Shown: positions 1 to 5,562 of the stretch, piece after piece | Layout of the letters: each line of letters begins with the position of its first letter | Numbering within the stretch: the first letter of the stretch is position 1 | Made by a program: the position numbers and the translations under genes | Notes under the pieces: model-generated | What the model was told of the DNA's origin: nothing | Seen by the model: only the letters and a program-made list of their open reading frames with translations | The model's database searches: none | Origin: an uncultured Bacilli bacterium | GTDB taxonomy: Bacteria > Bacillota_I > Bacilli_A > RF39 > UBA660 | DNA: 10,104 bases | Assembly (NCBI GenBank): GCA_934167785.1 | Contig: CAKPLX010000036.1 | Span: forward strand, 1-10,104 | Direction: 5' to 3'

Positions 1-80
1 TCCGAAATAATGCTTTTTTTTGAAGCATAAAAAGCAGGTAACATAGGACTAGTTGGATGACGACGATTTTGTCTATTCAT
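1..80 (-). CDS. N-terminal fragment of an unknown protein, cut by the window edge
   Basis: An open frame starts with ATG at 80-78 and runs off the left edge after 26 codons. The visible residues are polar and basic at first (MNRQNRRHPTSPMLPAFY), with no signal peptide or known motif, so no function can be given. The start is well supported: a perfect AGGAGG lies at 89-94, eight bases upstream, and a good promoter (TTGAAT, 17 bp, TATTAT) lies at 109-137. The gene follows the purA-like operon but is separated from it by an intrinsic terminator, so it is probably an independent transcription unit. The reading frame is convincing; the identity is unknown. Confidence 0.7.
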   Translation of the reverse strand, partial: MNRQNRRHPTSPMLPAFYASKKSIIS

Positions 81-108
81 AATTTTTACCTCCTGTAAAT
101 TTTTATTT

Positions 109-137
109 ATAATATCATATAACACTCAAAAATTCAA
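109..137 (-). promoter_or_regulatory. Sigma-A type promoter of the leftmost gene
   Basis: On the minus strand a -35 box TTGAAT (132-137) is followed after exactly 17 bases by a -10 box TATTAT (109-114). The ribosome binding site AGGAGG at 89-94 and the start codon at 80 follow at suitable distance. An inverted repeat at 136-153 abuts and slightly overlaps the -35 box. Confidence 0.6.
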
Positions 138-153
138 GTAGTTATTACTACTT
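136..153. promoter_or_regulatory. Inverted repeat AAGTAGT-tatt-ACTACTT at the -35 box
   Basis: Two perfect 7-base arms (136-142 and 147-153) separated by four bases lie directly upstream of, and overlap by two bases, the -35 box of the leftmost gene. The position suits an operator for a dimeric regulator. It could also be a weak hairpin, since it is followed on the plus strand by a T run, but no plus-strand gene precedes it. No known regulator site is recognised. Confidence 0.35.
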
Positions 154-274
154 TTTTCCTATTTTTGTCATATTTTTCACTTCCAATTATCATTTGTTTT
201 TATATATTTTACATTTTTATAATATTTTTTTCAATATTTTGGTCACAAAATAACAATTTTATATTTAATTTATT

Positions 275-314
275 AAAAAAATAAACAGACTCATTTGAGC
301 CTGTCTATTTTTTT
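275..314 (-). terminator. Intrinsic terminator of the purA-like operon
   Basis: An 18-base-pair hairpin with a four-base loop spans 275-292 and 297-314. The two positions that mismatch on the plus strand (289/300 and 284/305) become G-U wobbles in minus-strand RNA, so the hairpin is continuous only in that direction. It ends in a run of seven U. It lies 18 bases past the stop codon of the purA-like gene at 332, which marks the end of the four-gene operon. Confidence 0.85.
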
Positions 315-331
315 AGCTATTATACTGTTTA

Positions 332-1627
332 CTAACAAATTCTGATTACGGAATTCTGTCCTCTCCCATTTCCTATAAAAGCAATTTCAAAATGCGTTTC
401 TTTTTCCAGATATGATAAGAAGTCTAATAAAGTTTTTGGTAATTCCTCTTTACAAGTTGCCTGGGAGATATCTCCCCAGCCTTCAAACTCACGGTAAACC
501 GGCTTTGCGCCCTGCAATTCCAGTAAATTGTCTGGCATATATTCAACAATTCTTCCATCTGAAAGACTGTATTCTGTGCAAATCTTTATTATCTCCAAAT
601 CTTTCATAATATCAAGCTTGTTGATAACCAGTTTTGCACCTTCATGTCCAGTAAGTGCTTTTCTTAAGGTCGGCAAATCAAACCAACCGATTCTACGTTT
701 CATGCCTTCTGCATTATCCACTTCATCATTGTTAATGTAGATTTTTTCCGCATCCTTATCTTCCATTTCTGTTAAAAATGGTCTTTTGTTAAGGCAGCAG
801 AAATAACCTGTACAAATAATGTATGTTTCATTTAAATGATATGGAGAAATGTTTGCTCCATTCATTAATGCATTTACAGCCGTTGATGCACTTGTTGTAT
901 ACGGATTTAATCCATGAAGATTGTCAAGCATAATACCATTGCAACCTTCAATCAAGATCTTACTATCTTCCGGAATAGCATTTAAAAACTGAGTGTAGTC
1001 AACAGAGAATTCTCCGATTTTTTCGACAATTGCCTTGTATTCACTAATTAAATCTTCAGCAATTTTGAAAAAATAAGATTCTTCTTTCTTTGAAAAATAT
1101 TCAAAATCAGTTTCCAAAGAAGTAAAATTAATCTTTTCTACTAATTCTTTAACTGTTAATTTTCCTTTCACACAATTTTCGACATCATAAAGTCTTAAGC
1201 AATGTCTTCTTGTTCGTGCTACTACAGCAACACCAGTTCCCTGATTTGTGCTTCCTAATGATTTTGATATTGTAGAGCCTATCGTTTTTTCTATATATGG
1301 CTCTATTAATAAGCAAATTGTTGATGCAATGCTTACCTTGTTTTTTAAATCATCCGGTCTAGCATAAACTTCATCCTTTAAGGCTTTTAAATTAAGAACT
1401 GCGCCCGGTCCTACAACAAATTTTACATCTTTGTTAAAGAAAACTGATGGAAGCTGCTTGGTAACAATAATGTCATTGCTTCCTTCTAACTGCACACAAT
1501 GGCTGGCATTTGTTGAAGCATTAACTCGAAAAACATAATCATAATTGTTTACATTTCCCAAGTAACTTACAATTTTGCCCTTTCCTTCATCTCCATATAA
1601 ACCGCCTACAATAACATCTACTTTCAT
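332..1627 (-). CDS. Divergent adenylosuccinate synthetase (PurA) homologue, probable GTP-dependent ligase
   Basis: PurA enzymes use GTP to activate the 6-oxo group of IMP and replace it with aspartate. This 431-residue protein has the family's usual length and several of its motifs: GDEGKGK at 12-18 with catalytic Asp13, a histidine at 43 matching PurA His41, GSTNQGTG at 125-132 for the nucleotide phosphate, DNLHG..PYTTSAST at 235-249, and NKLD at 336-339 for guanine recognition. Other parts are unusual. HNAGHT is NASTNASH, the IMP-contacting GAQG is GCNG (228-231), and the aspartate-binding loop, normally ATTGRRRR, reads NAEGMKRR (305-312), so its threonines and first arginine are lost. I infer a GTP-dependent substitution on a purine-like nucleotide with an amine other than aspartate, or a changed substrate. 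A 15-residue longer start at 1672 exists but has no ribosome binding site; the ATG at 1627 has AAAGGA six bases upstream and gives the family length. It is the last gene of the operon. A purely housekeeping PurA is less likely. Confidence 0.8.
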   Translation of the reverse strand: MKVDVIVGGLYGDEGKGKIVSYLGNVNNYDYVFRVNASTNASHCVQLEGSNDIIVTKQLPSVFFNKDVKFVVGPGAVLNLKALKDEVYARPDDLKNKVSIASTICLLIEPYIEKTIGSTISKSLGSTNQGTGVAVVARTRRHCLRLYDVENCVKGKLTVKELVEKINFTSLETDFEYFSKKEESYFFKIAEDLISEYKAIVEKIGEFSVDYTQFLNAIPEDSKILIEGCNGIMLDNLHGLNPYTTSASTAVNALMNGANISPYHLNETYIICTGYFCCLNKRPFLTEMEDKDAEKIYINNDEVDNAEGMKRRIGWFDLPTLRKALTGHEGAKLVINKLDIMKDLEIIKICTEYSLSDGRIVEYMPDNLLELQGAKPVYREFEGWGDISQATCKEELPKTLLDFLSYLEKETHFEIAFIGNGRGQNSVIRIC

Positions 1628-1633
1628 ATTTTG

Positions 1634-1639
1634 TCCTTT
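1634..1639 (-). promoter_or_regulatory. Ribosome binding site that fixes the purA-like start
   Basis: AAAGGA on the minus strand lies six bases before the ATG at 1627. The upstream in-frame ATGs at 1672 and 1663 lack a comparable site. The shorter start places GDEGKGK at residues 12-18, as in known PurA proteins. Confidence 0.65.
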
Positions 1640-1675
1640 CCATGAAGCTATATTTGCTTTCATTAACTGCATTTT

Positions 1676-2491
1676 TTATAATGTTACTACTAATTCTTTG
1701 TAATTTGGACACATTCTTTCTAAGAATGTTTCATAAGTTGCTAATACTTCTTCTGGAGTTTTCCACTGTCTGTAAGCATCTTTGGTAAGAGTTTCTCCTG
1801 TTACCATATCATTTGCTCTCATACAATCCTGACTGAGTTCATCTATTAATATTATTCTCTCATTCAAGAGTCCAAACTCCATTTTCAAATCGACCAACTT
1901 AATTCCGGCATCTTCGTAGACTTTTCTTAAAATATCTCCGATTTTTGAAAGCATCTTGTCTGCCTCATCAAACTGTTCTTTAGTCATAAGGTGAAGCCCT
2001 GTAATATAGCTTTCATTCATTGTCGGATCATCTATTCCACCTGTTAAGCTGACATCAATTTTTGCATCATATTTATTAAGTGGTGGTTCAAATTTCTGTC
2101 CCTCTTTAACAAAAGTTGGAAAAAGTCTAACAATAGAACCTGCTGCATAATATCTTCTAATCCATTCAAGTGGAATTGGTCTGCAACGTTTTATTAAGAT
2201 TGCTAATTTTCCATTGATGTTAAAAATCTTGTCTTCTATTCTTTCTGTCGGAATGTTATTTTCCTCCATAAGATTTAAGAAAAACATTGTTGCATACATT
2301 CTATATACATCTGTTCCTTCAATAATACCCTCACGTTTATTGGTTACACTTCTAAGATGTGGTTTGTAAAACATAATGGCAGTTTCATCATCCAAAGCAT
2401 ATATTGTTTTAGATTTTCCGTCCGCAATGACTTCTAATTTAGAAAAGTCGATTTCCTTTAAGTACTGGTATTTTTTAATTAAGTCCTTCAT
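1676..2491 (-). CDS. SAICAR synthetase (PurC) homologue, candidate CofB/PenC-like diazepine-forming enzyme
   Basis: PurC normally joins CAIR and aspartate using ATP. The 271-residue product aligns along the whole family: GKSKTIY (25-31) matches GK.K.VY of the nucleotide-binding loop, RRYYAAGS (112-119) matches RNRAAGS, DDPTMNESY (154-162) matches DPMVNESY, and VDLKMEFGL (200-208) matches VDFKLEFGL. The usual SPDGSRLWD segment is altered to SQDCMRAND (220-228), and the N-terminal part (32-60) is divergent. In coformycin biosynthesis the SAICAR-synthetase homologue CofB converts a histidine-pathway intermediate to 8-ketocoformycin phosphate; PenC is its pentostatin counterpart. Placement directly after a HisG-like domain and with an SDR makes that role a reasonable inference. 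The gene overlaps the upstream fusion gene by 17 bases, and its AAAGGAG site (2502-2508) lies inside that gene, which suggests translational coupling. Ordinary PurC activity cannot be excluded from sequence. Confidence 0.82.
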   Translation of the reverse strand: MKDLIKKYQYLKEIDFSKLEVIADGKSKTIYALDDETAIMFYKPHLRSVTNKREGIIEGTDVYRMYATMFFLNLMEENNIPTERIEDKIFNINGKLAILIKRCRPIPLEWIRRYYAAGSIVRLFPTFVKEGQKFEPPLNKYDAKIDVSLTGGIDDPTMNESYITGLHLMTKEQFDEADKMLSKIGDILRKVYEDAGIKLVDLKMEFGLLNERIILIDELSQDCMRANDMVTGETLTKDAYRQWKTPEEVLATYETFLERMCPNYKELVVTL

Positions 2492-4685
2492 GTTCTAATG
2501 TCTCCTTTACTATGTTTATGTTTTCCTGCATCGATTTTGAAGTATCTACTTCTACAATTTTCATATTGGTATTTTCTTTCAGGAAATTGACCGCTTCTTC
2601 GTATTTTTTCTCATAATATTTTAAAGATTCTAAATCTTCAAATTCATCATGATTTTCTCTTAAAAGGTTTCTTTTATGTGCTGTTTCTGCATCAAGTTTA
2701 CAATAAAACAATATATTAGGAAGTGGTTTCCATGCCTTTATTACTTTTAAGGCCTGTTCCTTACTTTCTGCTAAGTTATCAACTAATGCTGTAAGAATTG
2801 ATCTATCATATACTGTATTTACTACATTTCTAGCAGACCAATGTTGTTTTCCTACAATTTCAGCCCATAAAAGATATTTTTTATCTTTCCAGAGTGAAAA
2901 AGCTTCTTTTCCTACTTTTCCTGAAAATGGTTCAACTAAAACTACCTGTAAATTCTTAAACAATCCTGTTTGGACCACTCTTTTAGCTAAAGTTGATTTT
3001 CCTGAGCCATCAATTCCATCAAATGCAATGCATTTTTTGTTTTCAATTGGTTTTATTAATCCCAGATTCACAAACAGTGGTAATTTATCAATTCTTGCAG
3101 TTGCTAGAACTGCTCCAAATTTTACTACCTCTGTATGTTCTACAAGTCCATTCACACGTGCCGTTTCTCCAGTTTCTACTACATCAAAAATTGAATTTGC
3201 CCATCCAATTTTAACGCTTGCCTCGACACTTCCTTCCATTTCAATAATGTTTTTATCATTAATTTGATAATTCTGTTTTAAAATGTTAGGATATGTTGTT
3301 GCAATTTTTTTATTCAGAAAATAGGCTAATGGATAGTCTTTAAGTTCCTCTGGAACTAAAATACTCATTCTGCAGTCATTTTGCTCAAAATGCTTTAAAG
3401 ATACAAAAGCTTTGTTTGAGTTTTCAAGCCATTTATCTGCTCCATAGATAACAAGATCAAACTTGTCATAATTCTTAGTAATGTCTATCCATTTTAACAG
3501 ATTTATTCTTAAAATAAATTTTTCTGTTTCAATGTCATAAACCAATAATCTAGGATTTATCTCCGGAACTTTAATTCCTAATGACTCAATGTATTTATGC
3601 AATACCTTCTGTAATCTGCCTTTAACAGCTCCTACCGTAATAATTATCTTTCCATTAGATTCTATGTTTTCTTCTTTGAATAAACACATTTCTAATTCTT
3701 TCAATATATCCGGATTTTCAGTGCTGTAGATTGAGTTCAATGCTTCTTTTGTAAGCAAAATCTGACTGGTTGATTCAGATGTATTTGAATACGCTTGTCC
3801 CGCCATCGAATTTCCTATAAGAGAAAGTAAAGATCTTATCATCATTTCAGGAATTGTTGGCTTTAACCTTTTTACAACTTCAATTGTTTTCAAAAAGGCG
3901 TCTCTAACTGCTTCATCACCATTTTTAAAATTTTTTCCAATTCCAATAACGGCTAACGAATCCTGCTTTGTGAGCGGTTCTTTTCCCATGATAAATATAG
4001 GATTTTTTTCAAATGGAATCCATGGCTTGAGAATGCTAACTTTAATTTTAACATTACTACTCGCCTCTAAAGCAATCCCACTCAGCTCACCATACGCCTG
4101 TTTTGCATGAACATCTCCAATATACAAACCTGCACCTTCTACCTCAACAGGTAAATATATATCTACACCTTCGGAAATAAATGGATTATCAAAATTTCCT
4201 CCAGTTTCTCCAATATGCCCTGTTTTTATCTTTCCTTCTTTAGGCATAGTGGCTATCATACCAATGCAAGGTGTCGCAACCAATCTCAATTGATTTTTTA
4301 AATACTGTAGATTTCGTTCATCATCTTTTATATATGCAACAACCGGAAATCTACTGCTAAAATCAAAGTCGTCATCCTTTTCTAAAGGCATAATTCCTGC
4401 ACTTTTTGAAAGCATTTGTGCCATTTCTTTGATTTCAATTTTTTCAATATGAACTTTCAAAAAATCTCCTGGCTGTGCACCATTAACATATATAGGTCCT
4501 GTTAAAGGATGATGATGTGGCGGATTTTTCATGCTCATTAAATCTTCTAATTCTGAAAGATTGTTAAACTTATCTCCAAAAGCATTTACGGTTTCTACTA
4601 TAATGTCCTCATTTGGTGATATGTTTTCCATAAATGTTTCTGTTTTTTCAATTGCTATACTATTGTTGCATTTTATTATTTTCAT
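2475..4685 (-). CDS. Three-domain fusion: acetamidase/formamidase-like, HisG-like and thymidylate-kinase-like
   Basis: The 736-residue protein has three recognisable parts. Residues 1 to about 318 resemble the acetamidase/formamidase family: HPLTGPIYVNGAQPGD (59-74), GHIGETGGNFDN (156-167), and YIGDVHAKQAYGELSG (188-203) with downstream family-like segments. Residues about 345-545 resemble HisG ATP phosphoribosyltransferase: KGRLQKVL (355-362), IATTYPNILKQNY (461-473), and a PRPP-site region with EGSVEASVKIGWANSIFDVV (484-503) followed by ETG.T...NGL. No HisG C-terminal regulatory domain is present. Residues about 550-736 are a Tmk-like P-loop kinase with Walker A GIDGSGKST (557-565), DRS (627-629) and a LID-like region (about 671-682). 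HisG joins PRPP to ATP in histidine synthesis, and HisG homologues (PenA) start pentostatin synthesis. The fungal pentostatin protein Cns3 is also a kinase-HisG fusion. The start has AGGAGGAG five bases upstream, overlapping the stop of the SDR gene. The domain calls are firm; the joint pathway role is inferred. Confidence 0.85.
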   Translation of the reverse strand: MKIIKCNNSIAIEKTETFMENISPNEDIIVETVNAFGDKFNNLSELEDLMSMKNPPHHHPLTGPIYVNGAQPGDFLKVHIEKIEIKEMAQMLSKSAGIMPLEKDDDFDFSSRFPVVAYIKDDERNLQYLKNQLRLVATPCIGMIATMPKEGKIKTGHIGETGGNFDNPFISEGVDIYLPVEVEGAGLYIGDVHAKQAYGELSGIALEASSNVKIKVSILKPWIPFEKNPIFIMGKEPLTKQDSLAVIGIGKNFKNGDEAVRDAFLKTIEVVKRLKPTIPEMMIRSLLSLIGNSMAGQAYSNTSESTSQILLTKEALNSIYSTENPDILKELEMCLFKEENIESNGKIIITVGAVKGRLQKVLHKYIESLGIKVPEINPRLLVYDIETEKFILRINLLKWIDITKNYDKFDLVIYGADKWLENSNKAFVSLKHFEQNDCRMSILVPEELKDYPLAYFLNKKIATTYPNILKQNYQINDKNIIEMEGSVEASVKIGWANSIFDVVETGETARVNGLVEHTEVVKFGAVLATARIDKLPLFVNLGLIKPIENKKCIAFDGIDGSGKSTLAKRVVQTGLFKNLQVVLVEPFSGKVGKEAFSLWKDKKYLLWAEIVGKQHWSARNVVNTVYDRSILTALVDNLAESKEQALKVIKAWKPLPNILFYCKLDAETAHKRNLLRENHDEFEDLESLKYYEKKYEEAVNFLKENTNMKIVEVDTSKSMQENINIVKETLEHEGLN

Positions 4686-4696
4686 AATGTCTCCTC

Positions 4697-5392
4697 CTAT
4701 TTATACTGCATAAGTTCAATTCCTTCAATTTCCAATTGTTTTGGTGACTGAGGTCTTAAGTTGATGTCACTTAAAAGTAAATTCTCCGGCATATCGACCA
4801 ATTTTAAAATTGCATTGCCAATTTCTTCCGGCTTAATTTTCCATTCTTCTTCATAACCGTGATTTCTGTTTTTAATAGCTCCTAAAGATACATGTATTAC
4901 TTTAACACCTTCTCTTCTTACTTCTTCCATCAAACATTCCGCAAGTGCTTCCACTCCTCTTTTGCTACTGCAATATGCTGCGCCTAATCCGAATGGGTAT
5001 CTCCCTGCGTGTGAGCCAATAAAAACAATATTACCTTTAGCTTCTTTTACGTGTTCCAATAAATATGTTACAACATAAAATGGTCCTTTTAAATTTACAT
5101 CAACTGAATAAGAAAAATCTTCGATTGACAATTCAGAAATTTTGCCAAACTTACGAATTCCTGCATTTAGTACCAGTAAATTAATTGGTTCTTTAATGTT
5201 TTCACATACTTCTTTTACTTTTTCAGCATTTGAAACATCACAGATGTATTCAGTATAAGAATCGATTTTTTCGACATCTTTCGTCGAAGTTCGATTTATT
5301 CCATATACATGATACCCTGCCTTTAATAGTTGATTCCGAATTCCTTCACCTGCCCCTCTGTTGCAACCTGTTATAACAGCTACTTTTTTCAT
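4697..5392 (-). CDS. Short-chain dehydrogenase/reductase, candidate 8-keto reductase (CofA/PenB-like)
   Basis: The 231-residue protein is a classical SDR, an NAD(P)H-dependent oxidoreductase with a Rossmann fold. It shows the cofactor motif TGCNRGAGEGI (8-18), NAG (76-78), and the full catalytic set Asn100, Ser127, Tyr140 and Lys144 (YCSSK). An arginine after the second strand (GINRTS, Arg34) favours NADPH. In the coformycin and pentostatin pathways an SDR (CofA, PenB) reduces the 8-keto group of the diazepine, so the same step is inferred here from context; the SDR family alone does not define a substrate. It is the first gene of the operon. GAAAGGAG lies five bases before the ATG, and a near-consensus promoter lies at 5454-5482. 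Its TAG stop overlaps the ribosome binding site of the next gene, which begins 11 bases later. Confidence 0.88.
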   Translation of the reverse strand: MKKVAVITGCNRGAGEGIRNQLLKAGYHVYGINRTSTKDVEKIDSYTEYICDVSNAEKVKEVCENIKEPINLLVLNAGIRKFGKISELSIEDFSYSVDVNLKGPFYVVTYLLEHVKEAKGNIVFIGSHAGRYPFGLGAAYCSSKRGVEALAECLMEEVRREGVKVIHVSLGAIKNRNHGYEEEWKIKPEEIGNAILKLVDMPENLLLSDINLRPQSPKQLEIEGIELMQYK

Positions 5393-5397
5393 TTTTT

Positions 5398-5405
5398 CTC
5401 CTTTC
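5398..5405 (-). promoter_or_regulatory. Ribosome binding site of the SDR gene
   Basis: GAAAGGAG lies five bases upstream of the ATG at 5392. It directly abuts the 9-bp inverted repeat at 5406-5425, so a protein or RNA structure at that repeat could affect translation initiation. Confidence 0.6.
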
Positions 5406-5425
5406 TTTTATTGAGTTCAATAAAA
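5406..5425. promoter_or_regulatory. Perfect 9-bp inverted repeat in the operon leader
   Basis: TTTTATTGA and TCAATAAAA flank a two-base centre. The repeat lies about 20-40 bases after the predicted transcription start and immediately before the ribosome binding site. The two-base centre suits a dimeric repressor's operator better than an RNA hairpin, although a 7-bp stem with a six-base loop is also possible. The responsible regulator is unknown. Confidence 0.45.
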
Positions 5426-5453
5426 AGACTTAAGTTACTTTGTTACGTAGGCA

Positions 5454-5482
5454 ATTTTAGCACATTTTACATAATTTGTCAA
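5454..5482 (-). promoter_or_regulatory. Near-consensus promoter of the four-gene purine-like operon
   Basis: A perfect -35 TTGACA (5477-5482) and a -10 TAAAAT (5454-5459) are separated by exactly 17 bases. TG one base before the -10 makes it an extended -10 promoter. Transcription should start near 5447, leaving a leader of about 55 bases before the SDR gene. Such a strong promoter would need a repressor if the operon is conditional, and the inverted repeat in the leader is a candidate site. Confidence 0.8.
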
Positions 5483-5523
5483 CGAATAATTATGTGGGCT
5501 ATTTGGGATAAATAGTGTAAAAA

Positions 5524-5549
5524 AATAAAGTGTATTTTTACACTTTATT
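5524..5549 (-). terminator. Intrinsic terminator of the acidic coiled-coil gene
   Basis: Perfect 11-base arms (5524-5534 and 5539-5549) enclose a four-base loop. On the minus strand the stem runs into seven T. It lies 14 bases past the stop codon at 5563 and separates that gene from the operon promoter downstream. The stem is AT-rich, so termination may be leaky. Confidence 0.75.
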
Positions 5550-5562
5550 CTTTAATCTTCTA

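Noticed and set aside
412..740. Plus-strand frames inside the purA-like gene
   Set aside because: They lie opposite a gene with conserved family motifs and have no ribosome binding site or recognisable product.
332..1627. PurZ of the phage 2-aminoadenine (Z-genome) pathway
   Set aside because: PurZ replaces the catalytic Asp of GDEGKG, which is retained here. There is no phage polymerase, DatZ or MazZ nearby.
332..2491. Ordinary housekeeping purC-purA purine operon
   Set aside because: The substrate loop of the PurA-like protein is degenerate, the PurC-like protein is altered in a conserved segment, and both follow a HisG-kinase fusion and an SDR that have no place in standard purine synthesis. 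It remains the main alternative.
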